NCBI GenBank assembly: GCA_964638035.1
Contig: CAZWXD010000001.1
Location: forward strand, 124,001-188,000
Reading direction: 5' to 3'
DNA from: JAGGAG01 sp964638035
GTDB taxonomy: Bacteria > Gemmatimonadota > Gemmatimonadetes > Gemmatimonadales > GWC2-71-9
Length of the DNA stretch: 64,000 nucleotides
A program made the position numbers and the translations under genes. Under the pieces are notes generated by a model, which worked only from the letters and a program-made list of their open reading frames with translations, did no database searches and was not told the origin of the DNA. Below are positions 55,869 through 64,000 of the stretch, one piece after another (within the stretch, counting starts at the first letter, position 1; each line of letters opens with the position of its first letter).

Positions 55869-56023
55869 GGCGAGCATCCCGCAACCTAGTGCCGAGGGAG
55901 TCGAAGTGCAGGCGGCCTGCCGTTCCATTCGGGGCAGCTTCACCCTTTCTTCATGCAGTGCGAGGCATCTTGCTCCAGGCGCGAAGGCGTGCCTCATGGG
56001 ATGACTGCCCGAAGGAGAACAAC

Positions 56024-56938
56024 ATGTTGCGTTTCAGCCAGATCATGGTGCCGCTTGATGGTTCCGACCTTGCCGCGGAGGCGCTGCCCTTCGCTGCCCG
56101 CCTCCTCGAGCCCGGTGGCACGCTGCACCTCGTGATGGTGCTCGACCTTTCCGCGCAATGGACCGGGTTCGACGTCGCGGTGGCAGCTGCGGCATCGTCC
56201 GTGGCGGCGACGGCCAGCATGGCGTCCTACCTGGGTGAGGCGGCTGCCACCGTCCGGGGCCCGGGAGTCACGGTGCAGACCACGGTGCGTGAGGGCCCCG
56301 TGGCGGAGACGCTCTGTGCCTGGGCCACGGAGGTCAGGGCGGACCTCATCGTGATGACGACGCACGGACGGGGTGGCTTCAGCCGCTTCTGGCTCGGCAG
56401 CGTCGCTGACCGCGTGGTGCACTCGGCCCAGACACCGGTGCTCTGCCTCAAGCCGGGGACGCCGATGGAGCTATCCCTGGTCCTGGTTCCGCTCGACGGC
56501 TCGGAGGTCGCCGAGGCGGCAGTCGGCACGGGGATCGCGGTGGCAGGGCGCCTCGGTGTTGGCGTGGAGTTCGTGCGGGTGGTGGATCCCACCACGATGG
56601 TCTTCATGGGTCCGCCCGGGGTTCCGCTGGCGGTGACCCAGGAGGAGTTCGTCGCGAAGAAGCTGGCGGCCCAGCGCTACCTGAGCGACATCAGGAAGCG
56701 GCATGACGAGGGCCTCCCTCACGCCGCCGCCGTGATCCTCACGGCCACCAATGCGGGCAATGCCATCAGCGACCATGCCCGCGAGCGCGGGCCCGCCATG
56801 GTGGTGATGGCGGCACACCGCGCCGGGAGGGTCGAGCGCGCGCTGCTCGGGAGCGTCACGGACAAGGTGCTGCGGAGCGAGGTGCCGGCGGTGCTCATCA
56901 TCCGCCAGTCGGCCACCCCTGCCGGGGTCAGTCGCTGA
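56024..56938 (+). CDS. Tandem universal stress protein
   Basis: A 304-residue protein with two UspA domains. The first has IMVPLDGSDLAAEAL (7-21) and THGRGGFSRFWLGSVADRVV (in part, G-x2-G-x9-GS nucleotide motif). The second has LVPLDGSEVAEAAV and AAHRAGRVERALLGSVTDKVL. The ATP-binding pattern is complete in the first domain and slightly changed in the second (HRAGRVER). AAGGAGAAC precedes the ATG at 56024. Its 3' end overlaps sodC convergently by 11 bases. Likely a cytoplasmic stress protein. Confidence 0.9.
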   Translation: MLRFSQIMVPLDGSDLAAEALPFAARLLEPGGTLHLVMVLDLSAQWTGFDVAVAAAASSVAATASMASYLGEAAATVRGPGVTVQTTVREGPVAETLCAWATEVRADLIVMTTHGRGGFSRFWLGSVADRVVHSAQTPVLCLKPGTPMELSLVLVPLDGSEVAEAAVGTGIAVAGRLGVGVEFVRVVDPTTMVFMGPPGVPLAVTQEEFVAKKLAAQRYLSDIRKRHDEGLPHAAAVILTATNAGNAISDHARERGPAMVVMAAHRAGRVERALLGSVTDKVLRSEVPAVLIIRQSATPAGVSR

Positions 56939-57434
56939 CGCTGATCGCCCCGCAGGCCATCCTGGCACCCGACCCGCCATTGGGGGGGATGTCGGAGAGG
57001 TTGTCGAGCTGCGCGTGCAGCACGAGCGTGCGGCCGCGCACCGAGAGGGTATCGGTGCCGAGCGAGAGCCGCCGGGTCATGAAGTCGAGCTTCCCCTTGC
57101 CGTTCGACTTCACCTCGATGTTGCCCAGGTCGCCGGCGTGGCCATTGCCGAGCCGTCCGCCGTGCTTCCCGGCGTGGGTCGGGTCGAAGTGCGGGCCGGC
57201 GCTGTCGAAGGGGGCTGGCCCGCAGGTGGAGCCCGAGTGCACATGGAGCCCGTAGGCGCCGGGCGGAAGGTCGTGCACCTGCACCCTGACTCGGACAGAG
57301 CCTGGCCCCTCGGTGATGCGCAGCGCGCCTACCTCCTTGCCCTCGGCGTTCCGGAGGGTTGCTGTGGCGCTCGGGCCTGACGCATAGAGGCCGACAGAGA
57401 GCAGTGCAGCAGAATAGAGCATGATCCTGGGCAC
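56928..57434 (-). CDS. sodC: Cu/Zn superoxide dismutase
   Basis: Converts superoxide to O2 and H2O2 in the periplasm. The 168-residue protein has a short hydrophobic signal (MLYSAALLSVGLYASG), GLHVHSGSTC (Cu ligands and disulfide Cys), AGPHFDP with THAGKHGGRLGNGHAGDLGNI (in part; bridging His and zinc Asp), LVLHAQLDN (fourth Cu His) and GARMACGAI (second disulfide Cys). In the LVLHAQLDN segment the family usually has HAxxDD. The GTG at 57434 follows AGGATCAC; an ATG at 57422 is possible. Confidence 0.9.
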   Translation of the reverse strand: MPRIMLYSAALLSVGLYASGPSATATLRNAEGKEVGALRITEGPGSVRVRVQVHDLPPGAYGLHVHSGSTCGPAPFDSAGPHFDPTHAGKHGGRLGNGHAGDLGNIEVKSNGKGKLDFMTRRLSLGTDTLSVRGRTLVLHAQLDNLSDIPPNGGSGARMACGAISVSD

Positions 57435-57566
57435 GCGTGATCCTTGTTCGTGGTGGTGCCGGAAGGATACACCGGTCGGCGGCGGATCATCACCACTCAC
57501 GCGGGCCTGCGGATGGGCATGGCCGGGTCCCGTTCCGCACTCGTCGCTTCCTGCCTAGCTTTGAAC

Positions 57567-58118
57567 ATGGCCCTTGCCCTGCTGGTCCTCGCGGCCCTGG
57601 CGGTCTATTTCGTCCTCACATACAACGCCCTGACGCAGCTTCGCCTGCTGGTGGCGAATGCCTGGTCGGACATTGACGTCCAGCTCAAGCGGCGCCACGA
57701 CCTGGTGCCCGCGCTGGTGGCCGTGGTGAAGGGACATGCGGGGTACGAGCGGGGCACGGTGGAAGCCGTGGTGGATGCCAGGGGGCGGGCGCTGGCGGCA
57801 TCGGGCCCCGCGGCCCAGGGCCCCGCCGAAGGGGCGCTGGGCGGGGCCGTGCGCCAGGTGCTCGCCGTTGCCGAGGGGTATCCTGACCTCAAGGCGGGCG
57901 AGGGCTTCCTGTCGCTGCAGGAGTCACTGACCATCATCGAGGACCACGTGCAGGATGCGCGGCGGTACTACAACGCAGTGGTCCGCGACTTCAACACGAA
58001 GCAGCAGCAGTTTCCCTCCAGCATCGTGGCGCGCGCGATGGGCCTCCATCCCGCGGAATACTTCATGCTCGACGATGCCGCGGAGCGCGCCGTACCGGGC
58101 GTGGACCTCCGCTCGTGA
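57567..58118 (+). CDS. lemA: LemA family protein
   Basis: A 183-residue protein with one N-terminal membrane helix (MALALLVLAALAVYFVLTYN, in part) and a long helical cytoplasmic or periplasmic bundle. LemA motifs: NAWSDIDVQLKRRHDLVPALV, YERGTVEAVVDARG, EGYPDLKAGEGFLSLQE and DARRYYNAVVRDFNT with PSSIVARAMG (each in part). The function is still unclear, but LemA often accompanies DUF2207 proteins as here. The ATG lies five bases after TAGCTT (57556-57561), so it may be leaderless. The stop overlaps the DUF2207 start. Confidence 0.88.
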   Translation: MALALLVLAALAVYFVLTYNALTQLRLLVANAWSDIDVQLKRRHDLVPALVAVVKGHAGYERGTVEAVVDARGRALAASGPAAQGPAEGALGGAVRQVLAVAEGYPDLKAGEGFLSLQESLTIIEDHVQDARRYYNAVVRDFNTKQQQFPSSIVARAMGLHPAEYFMLDDAAERAVPGVDLRS

Positions 58119-59833
58119 GGCTCCGTGGCGCTGGGTTCCTGGCTGCGCTGGCGGCCGTGCTCGCGTCCCGGCCGGCCCACGGCCAGAAATCCCTCGCGAT
58201 CAGCGAGTTCACGTCGGCCATCACGGTCAACCGCGATGCCAGCATTGACGTGAGCGAGTCCATCACGGCGAAGTTCACGGGCTCCTGGAACGGGATCTAC
58301 CGCACGGTGCCAGTGGAGTACCGCACGCCGCAGGGGTTCAACTGGACCCTGCGCCTCGACCGGCAGTCGGCCACCAGCCTCGAGGGCCAGCCACTCAAGC
58401 TGGAGGTCTCGCGGGAGCGGCACTACCTCAAGCACAAGATCTGGGTGCCCGGAGCCACCAACACGACCCGCACCATCGTGCTGCACTACCGGGCCCGCAA
58501 CGGCCTCAGGTTCTTCGATGACCATGACGAGCTCTACTGGAACGTCACCGGGGACGAGTGGGATGTCCCGCTCGGCATGGTGTCCGCGGAAGTCACGCTC
58601 CCGTCGGGGGCCGCAGGCGTACGCGCCACCGCCTTCAACGGCCCGTATGGGGCCACCCTGAAGGATGCGGAGGTGGTGGTCGAGGGCACGACAGTGCGCG
58701 TGCACATGCCGCGGCCCCTGGAGTTCCGCGAGGGCCTGACGGTGGTCGTGGGGTGGGACAAGGGCGTGGTGCAGGCTCCCGCGGCGTCAGCGAAGGCGCT
58801 GGGGTTCCTTGCCGCCAACTGGCCGCTGGCGCTGCCGATCCCGTTCCTGCTCGGCATGCTCCGGCTCTGGTCGCTCCGCGGGCGTGACCCGACGCGGCGG
58901 CCGATCGTGGTGCAGTACAAGCCACCGGAGGAGATGACGCCCGGGGAGGCGGGCGCCCTGGTGGATGAGCGCACCGACATGCGGGACATCACCGCGACTG
59001 TCGTGGACCTGGCCGTGCGGGGCTACATCCGCATCGAGGAAGTGGACGACCCGGCCTTCTTCGGGCTGCTCAACCGGCGTGAGTTTGCCTTTCACCGGCT
59101 CAAGCCGCCGGGCGAGTGGAGGGACCTGGCCGCGCACGAGCGGCTGGTGCTCGAGGGCATCTTCGAGGACGGGTCGGCCACCGTGGCGCTCTCGGACCTG
59201 AAGAACGAGTTCTACCGGCACCTGGCCGGCATCCGCGGCGCTGTCATGGACGGGCTCGTGTCGAAGGGCTACTACCGGGCCGATCCATCGCGCACGCGGG
59301 GCGGCTGGATGGCGGGTGCCGCGTTCTCGGGTGTGGCCATCGGGATCACGGGCGCCATCTTCGGCGCCAGGCTCGGCCTGACGCCGGTGCCGTTCCTGGT
59401 GGCCGCAGCACTGGTTGTGCTCATCGTGGGCGTCATCGGCTACCACATGCCGGCCCGGACCGTGCCGGGTGCGCGCATGCAGGAGCGACTCCTGGGCTTC
59501 AGCGAGTTCATGGAGCGGGTGGACCGGGAGAAGTACCAGGGGGTGGCCTTGACGCCGGAGATGTTCGAAGCGTTCCTGCCATATGCCATGGCGTTCGGGG
59601 TGGAGGACCGCTGGGCCCGCGCCTTCCGCGACATCTACATGAGCCCGCCCACCTGGTACAGCGGGAGCAACCTCACGCGCTTCGATGCGGGGCACTTCTC
59701 GCGGCAACTGGGCGTGATGTCGAGCCAGGTGGGGAGCACGATGTCGTCGCAGCCCCGCAGCTCGAGCGGGTCGGGCTTCTCGGGTGGCTCGTCCGGTGGC
59801 GGCGGTGGCGGCGGGGGGGGAGGCGGCTTCTGA
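58115..59833 (+). CDS. DUF2207 membrane protein with glycine-rich tail
   Basis: A 572-residue protein: signal peptide (to SRPAHGQ), a periplasmic DUF2207 beta domain (VNRDASIDVSESITAKF, WNGIYRTVPVEYRTP), a membrane helix (about 230-248, ANWPLALPIPFLLGML), a cytosolic-type domain with TATVVDLAVRGYIRIEEV, two more helices (about 400-445), and a C-terminal run of Gly/Ser ending in eleven glycines and Phe. This is the standard arrangement of YgcG/DUF2207 partners of LemA. GTG start overlaps the lemA stop; its stop TGA overlaps the CTG of the next gene. Confidence 0.87.
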   Translation: MRLRGAGFLAALAAVLASRPAHGQKSLAISEFTSAITVNRDASIDVSESITAKFTGSWNGIYRTVPVEYRTPQGFNWTLRLDRQSATSLEGQPLKLEVSRERHYLKHKIWVPGATNTTRTIVLHYRARNGLRFFDDHDELYWNVTGDEWDVPLGMVSAEVTLPSGAAGVRATAFNGPYGATLKDAEVVVEGTTVRVHMPRPLEFREGLTVVVGWDKGVVQAPAASAKALGFLAANWPLALPIPFLLGMLRLWSLRGRDPTRRPIVVQYKPPEEMTPGEAGALVDERTDMRDITATVVDLAVRGYIRIEEVDDPAFFGLLNRREFAFHRLKPPGEWRDLAAHERLVLEGIFEDGSATVALSDLKNEFYRHLAGIRGAVMDGLVSKGYYRADPSRTRGGWMAGAAFSGVAIGITGAIFGARLGLTPVPFLVAAALVVLIVGVIGYHMPARTVPGARMQERLLGFSEFMERVDREKYQGVALTPEMFEAFLPYAMAFGVEDRWARAFRDIYMSPPTWYSGSNLTRFDAGHFSRQLGVMSSQVGSTMSSQPRSSSGSGFSGGSSGGGGGGGGGGGF

Positions 59834-61404
59834 CGCGTCCCCTCACCGGGCTCCTCACCCTCGTCACGCTCGTGCTGCCCGGCTGCCGGTCGCCGGATCC
59901 GGGCTCGAAGGCAACGTCCCCGGACACGGCGCATGCCGCATTGCCGGATACCCTGGCAGCGCTGGACTCAGCCCTCGCCGTGGACACGGGAAGCATCCCG
60001 GAGTCGTACTTCCTGGCGGCGGACAGCGCCTCGCCTGTGGGGTTCCGCCGACCCTGGACGGGCGACCTCGGCGGGATGCGGGAGCGCCGGTTCATCCGGG
60101 TCCTGGTGACGCCATCGCGCTCGGACTATTTCGTCGATCGGGGGACCCGCCGCGGCATCTCCTACGATGCCGTGCGTGCCTTCGAAACGGAACTCAACCG
60201 GAAGCTGGGACTCCGTGTCAAGCGGGTGCGCCTGCTCTTCATTCCCGTGCCCCGGAACCGGCTGCTGCCTGCGCTGGCGGAGGGACTGGGTGACGTGGCC
60301 GTCGGGACGATCACGATCACGCCCGAGCGGCAACGACTGGTGGACTTCACCATCCCGATCGCGCAGCGCGTGCGGGAAGTGGTGGTGACAGGGCCAGGCG
60401 TGGCACTGGCAGGCACCAGCGACGACATGAGCGGCCGCGACCTCTTCCTGCGGCCTTCCTCCAGCTACTGGGAGCATGCCGGTGACGTGAATCGCCGGCT
60501 CGTGGCGGCGGGGAAGCCGCCAATCGTGCTCAGGGCCCTGCCGGAGGCCCTCGACGACGAGGACATCCTCGAGATGGTGCATGCCGGCCTGCTCCCGGCC
60601 ACCGCCGTGGACGAGTTCCAGGTCCGGCTCTGGGGACGCGTCCTCACCGGGCTCACGGCGAACCCCGGTGCGGTCCTCGCCGAAGACCGGAGCGTGGCCT
60701 GGGCGATCCGCAAGGGAAGCCCCGAACTCGAGGCCGCCCTCAATGACTTCCTCCGGCGGCACCGGCAGGGGACGCTCTTTGGCAATACCCTCGTCAACCG
60801 CTACCTCAGGAGCACCAGGTACATCGCACGTGACAGTGCGGGCCGGCGGCAGTTCGAGGCGATGGTGGGGCTGTTCCAGCGCTACGGCGACAGGTACGAG
60901 ATGGACCCGCTCCTCACCATGGCACTGGGCTACCAGGAGTCGCGCCTCAACCAGGCTGCGGTGAGCCCGGTGGGCGCCATTGGGGTAATGCAGGTCATGC
61001 CGGCCACCGGCCGACAGATGAACGTGGGCGACATCCGCAGGCTCGAGCCCAACGTGCACGCGGGCACGAAGTACCTGCACCACCTCATGGAGGTGTACTT
61101 CCCGGTTGCCCCGGAGGACCCCACCAACCGGATGCTGCTGACTTTTGCCTCGTACAATGCCGGGCCCAACCGCATCCGGCGCCTGCGGCGCGAGGCAGCG
61201 AACCGCGGGCTCGACCCCGACGTGTGGTTCGGCAACGTGGAGATCCCGGTGGCCGAGGCCATCGGTGCGGAGACGGTGACCTACGTGAGCAACATCTTCA
61301 AGTACTACGTGGCATACCGGATCATGGTGCAGGACCGCGAGGCGCGCCAGCGCGCACGCGAGGGATTCAGCCAGCCTGCTGGCGGGGTGGGCGGCGGCGT
61401 GTAA
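59830..61404 (+). CDS. mltF: Membrane-bound lytic transglycosylase F, probable CTG start
   Basis: Cleaves peptidoglycan to 1,6-anhydro products. Lipoprotein signal MTRPLTGLLTLVTLVLPGC. A solute-binding (SBP_bac_3) domain follows (about 80-320; RVLVTPSRSDYFVDRG, LPALAEGLGDVAVGTITIT), then a SLT domain with catalytic Glu370 in ALGYQESRLNQ, SPVGAIGVMQVMP and FASYNAGPNRI. Order and length match MltF. No ATG, GTG or TTG fits the signal peptide. The CTG at 59830, overlapping the DUF2207 stop and preceded by GGGGAGG six bases upstream, does. Confidence 0.87.
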   Translation: MTRPLTGLLTLVTLVLPGCRSPDPGSKATSPDTAHAALPDTLAALDSALAVDTGSIPESYFLAADSASPVGFRRPWTGDLGGMRERRFIRVLVTPSRSDYFVDRGTRRGISYDAVRAFETELNRKLGLRVKRVRLLFIPVPRNRLLPALAEGLGDVAVGTITITPERQRLVDFTIPIAQRVREVVVTGPGVALAGTSDDMSGRDLFLRPSSSYWEHAGDVNRRLVAAGKPPIVLRALPEALDDEDILEMVHAGLLPATAVDEFQVRLWGRVLTGLTANPGAVLAEDRSVAWAIRKGSPELEAALNDFLRRHRQGTLFGNTLVNRYLRSTRYIARDSAGRRQFEAMVGLFQRYGDRYEMDPLLTMALGYQESRLNQAAVSPVGAIGVMQVMPATGRQMNVGDIRRLEPNVHAGTKYLHHLMEVYFPVAPEDPTNRMLLTFASYNAGPNRIRRLRREAANRGLDPDVWFGNVEIPVAEAIGAETVTYVSNIFKYYVAYRIMVQDREARQRAREGFSQPAGGVGGGV

Positions 61405-61448
61405 GTTGCTGCGGTTGCGGACTTCGACCATTCCCTGCAGGTGTCAGT

Positions 61449-64000
61449 GTGCCGACCCGGTCCCGTCCTTCCCGCGAGTGCCCCTCCGCCAGGTTCCTGA
61501 TCCTCCTGCCGTTGCTGGGCTTGGGTGCCTGCATGGAGGCGCCCACGGCAAACGGCGCCAACGTGGGCCCTACCGCAACCATCGGCACGCCGGTGACCAC
61601 CAGCACATTCCGGGGCGGCGACTCCGTGGCGTTTTCCGGGAGTGGCAGTGACCCGGAGGACGGCGCCCTGCCGGGCAGCCGCTTGGCCTGGTGGGTCGAC
61701 CTGCACCATGGAACGCACACGCATCCCTTCCTCGAGCGCACGAACGGTGCGTCCGGCACGGTGTACGTGCCCCCGCGAGGACACCCGGAGCAGGACATCT
61801 TCCTGCGCTTCCACCTCGAGGCCGTGGACGCCGATGGCGCCGCGGACACCACGGTGGTGGACCTGGCGCCGCACACGGTGGCGTTCGCCATGGAGAGCGA
61901 CCCCGCTGGCCTTTCGCTCACGCTGGATGGCCAGCCGTCCACGGGACCACAGCGCGTTGCGGGCGTCAGTGGAATGGAGCGCGAGATCGGGGCGCCCAGC
62001 CCGCAGACCATCGGCACCACGGTGTACGAGTTCGTGGAGTGGTCTGACAGCGGCGCGGCCGTGCACTCCATCACCACGCCCGACGACTCGACCCGCTACG
62101 TGGCCCGGTTTCAGGCGCAGGCCACGCCCAACCAGCCGCCCTCGGTGGCCATGACCACTCCCGCCGCAGGCGCTACCATCGTGGCCGGCTCGAGCGTGAC
62201 GCTCACGGCCACGGCCACCGATCCCGACGGCACGATCCTGCGCATCCGGTTCTTCGATGGCTCCACGTTGATCGGCGAGCGGCCTGCCGCGCCGTGGTCC
62301 GTCACCTGGCGCCCGGCATCCACCGGGAGCCGCACGCTCACGGCACAGGCCACTGATGATCGCGGGGCAACAGTCGCGAGCGCGGGGGTGCCAGTCACCG
62401 TCACGGCCCCGGCCAACCAGTTCCCGGTGGTGTCGCTCACGGCGCCGGCTGCTGGTGCCACGATCACCGTGAACACGACCGTGACGCTCGCGGCGACGGC
62501 ATCCGACCCGGATGGCAACGTCGCCACGGTGGCCTTCTACGACGGCGCCACCCAGGTCGGCAGCGACGCAGTGGCGCCGTACACCAGTTCCTGGACACCG
62601 ACCGCCACCGGCTCGCACACCCTGACGGCGCGCGCCACCGATGACGGCGGCTTCACCAGCACGTCCGCCGCCGTGGCCGTGACGGTGGCGCCACCCGGTG
62701 GCACGGATGGCCAGGCTCCAACGCTCACCCTCACCTCGCCGGTGGATGGACGGACCAACCTCACCGGGACGCAGGTGTTCACCGCGACGGTGACCGACAA
62801 CGTGGGAGTGGAGTCGGTGGACTGGCAAGTTGATGGCGAGGGCGTGGGCCAGGCCACCACGCCGCCATTCAGCCTGAGCTTCTCGAGCATCGCCGCGTAC
62901 ACCACCGGGGTGCACGTGGTCCGGGCACGGGCGCGCGATGCGGCAGGGAATCTCTCCCCCTGGTCGGCCGCCCGCGTCACCTTCGGCGGCAACGCGGACC
63001 TGCCGCAGGGCTTCACGCGCACGACGTGGGTATCGGGCCTGGGCGGGCTGGGCACCGCGATGGCTTTTGCGCCTGATGGGCGGCTCTTCATCTGCGTCCA
63101 GGGCGGGCCGCTGCGCGTGGTGAAGAACGGTGCCTTGCTGGCCACCCCGTTCCACACGGTGGCCACCACGTCCTCGGGCGAGCGTGGGCTCCTCGGCGTG
63201 GCGTTCCACCCCCAGTTCGCCACCAACGGCTGGGTGTACGTGTACTACACCACCACGTCGGGTGGGGTGCACAACCGCATCAGCCGGCTCACCGCGAATG
63301 GTGATGTCTCGACCGGTACCGAGACCGTCCTGGTAGACCTCCCCGGGCTGAGCAGCGCCACCAACCACAACGGCGGGGCGCTGCACTTCGGGCCCGACCG
63401 CAAGCTGTACGTGGCGGTTGGCGACAATGCCAACGGCGCGCAATCCCCGAGCCTTGCCACCCCGTTCGGGAAGATGCTCCGCTTCAATGACGACGGGTCG
63501 ATCCCGAGCGACAATCCCTGGTACGGGAGCACCACGGGGCTCAGCCGCTCCGCCTGGGCGCGCGGCCTCCGCAACCCGTTCAGCTTTGCCTTCGACCCGT
63601 CGACGGGCACGATGTTCATCAACGACGTGGGCCAGAATGCGTGGGAGGAGGTGAACCGGGGGCGAGCGGGCGCCGACTACGGGTGGCCAGCCACCGAGGG
63701 AAGCCAGGGTACGGGCGGATCCACGGGCTATGACGCGCCCGTGTTCGCCTACGGCCACAGCGCCAACAGCACGCTCATCACCGGGTTCGCCATCGTGGGG
63801 GGCACCTTCTACCGGCCGGCCACGCCACTCTTTCCCGCGGCGTGGTCCGGCCACTACTTCTTTGGTGACTACGTGTCGGACTGGATCCACCGGCTCGACC
63901 CGGCCAACGGCAACGCCGTCTATGCCTTTGCTCGCGTGGGCGGCGCTATCACCGACCTGCAGGTTGGGCCGGATGGTGCGCTCTACACGCTGGCCGCGGT
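61449..64000 (+). CDS. Lipoprotein with Ig-like repeats and PQQ-type sugar dehydrogenase domain (partial)
   Basis: The frame from the GTG at 61449 stays open to the window end (850 codons). It starts with a signal peptide and lipobox GLGAC. Then come an Ig/PKD-like domain (about 35-200) and three tandem Ig-like repeats of the kind SVTLTATATDPDGT, TVTLAATASDPDGN and GTQVFTATVTDNVG (about 220-500). From about 515 a glucose/sorbosone dehydrogenase propeller begins: GERGLLGVAFHPQFA, NHNGGALHFGPDRKLYVAVGDN (in part), ARGLRNPFSFAFDP and EEVNRGRAGADYGWP. The PQQ-binding residues expected (His in NHNGG, Arg in RGLRNP) are present. The C-terminus is outside the window. Confidence 0.88.
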   Translation, partial: MPTRSRPSRECPSARFLILLPLLGLGACMEAPTANGANVGPTATIGTPVTTSTFRGGDSVAFSGSGSDPEDGALPGSRLAWWVDLHHGTHTHPFLERTNGASGTVYVPPRGHPEQDIFLRFHLEAVDADGAADTTVVDLAPHTVAFAMESDPAGLSLTLDGQPSTGPQRVAGVSGMEREIGAPSPQTIGTTVYEFVEWSDSGAAVHSITTPDDSTRYVARFQAQATPNQPPSVAMTTPAAGATIVAGSSVTLTATATDPDGTILRIRFFDGSTLIGERPAAPWSVTWRPASTGSRTLTAQATDDRGATVASAGVPVTVTAPANQFPVVSLTAPAAGATITVNTTVTLAATASDPDGNVATVAFYDGATQVGSDAVAPYTSSWTPTATGSHTLTARATDDGGFTSTSAAVAVTVAPPGGTDGQAPTLTLTSPVDGRTNLTGTQVFTATVTDNVGVESVDWQVDGEGVGQATTPPFSLSFSSIAAYTTGVHVVRARARDAAGNLSPWSAARVTFGGNADLPQGFTRTTWVSGLGGLGTAMAFAPDGRLFICVQGGPLRVVKNGALLATPFHTVATTSSGERGLLGVAFHPQFATNGWVYVYYTTTSGGVHNRISRLTANGDVSTGTETVLVDLPGLSSATNHNGGALHFGPDRKLYVAVGDNANGAQSPSLATPFGKMLRFNDDGSIPSDNPWYGSTTGLSRSAWARGLRNPFSFAFDPSTGTMFINDVGQNAWEEVNRGRAGADYGWPATEGSQGTGGSTGYDAPVFAYGHSANSTLITGFAIVGGTFYRPATPLFPAAWSGHYFFGDYVSDWIHRLDPANGNAVYAFARVGGAITDLQVGPDGALYTLAA

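Overview
The window is visibly very GC-rich bacterial chromosome with densely packed, often overlapping genes (ATGA, GTGA and CTGA junctions). It shows a Gram-negative envelope: an Mla lipid-transport cassette, an outer-membrane beta-barrel protein, many lipoproteins and Tat signals. Together with tandem Ser/Thr protein kinases, secreted amidohydrolases, GMC oxidoreductase/subunit-3 pairs and DUF1080 sugar enzymes, this suggests a member of Gemmatimonadota. That is an inference from gene content; there is no 16S rRNA gene or other phylogenetic marker here.

Layout. 1-4320 (minus strand) holds two kinases and three accessory genes for molybdenum hydroxylases (MobA/MocA-like, CoxG-like, XdhC-like). 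A tRNA-Asn (4467-4539) opens a decayed islet reaching about 7249. The islet contains an IS30 remnant, an IS3 remnant, a lipoprotein/small membrane protein pair and an internally deleted IS256-type element. An imperfect 20-nt copy of the tRNA T-arm closes it. 7266-11719 encodes a multicopper oxidase, an amidohydrolase and a dehydrogenase. 11757-17572 (minus) holds a HAD phosphatase and an overlapping pair made of a SNF2-type helicase and an Eco57I-like adenine methyltransferase, a candidate defence module.

17713-25413 is mixed housekeeping and envelope: glycosyltransferase, stress-sensor-like protein, LD-carboxypeptidase, hydrolase, NUDIX, DtxR/MntR-type regulator, sugar-phosphate isomerase and cation exchanger. 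25446-29811 is the most striking operon: an NRAMP metal transporter, a di-heme cytochrome lipoprotein, a Tat Rieske protein and an outer-membrane barrel. All are tightly coupled behind a promoter whose -35/-10 spacer is a perfect DtxR/MntR-like palindrome. 29925-41994 carries NAD synthetase, thioesterase, patatin, CBS protein, MutY, MlaEFD, RNase Z and small unknowns.

42136-44902 holds tRNA-Ala with a strong terminator, a zinc-ribbon metallopeptidase coupled to an ATP-grasp ligase, and a DUF4920 protein. 44931-52885 looks like an oxidative glycoside-catabolism cluster: isomerase/epimerase, GH20 hexosaminidase, GMC oxidoreductase plus small subunit, Gfo/Idh/MocA enzyme, MFS permease and DUF1080 hydrolase. 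52985-54856 has tRNA-Gln, an orphan PIN toxin-like protein and an arsR-arsM arsenic methylation unit with two matching operators. The end carries quinone oxidoreductase, universal stress protein, Cu/Zn superoxide dismutase, a LemA-DUF2207-MltF unit and the start of a large lipoprotein with Ig-like repeats and a PQQ-type sugar dehydrogenase domain.

Regulatory reading: several genes have a TAnnTT hexamer only 3-8 nt before the start codon, which suggests leaderless transcription. The three tRNA genes share a -35/17-bp/-10 promoter layout. Two genes appear to start at CTG behind a good Shine-Dalgarno sequence. No CRISPR array, rRNA or intact transposase was seen, and no stretch above about 300 bases is left without a feature.
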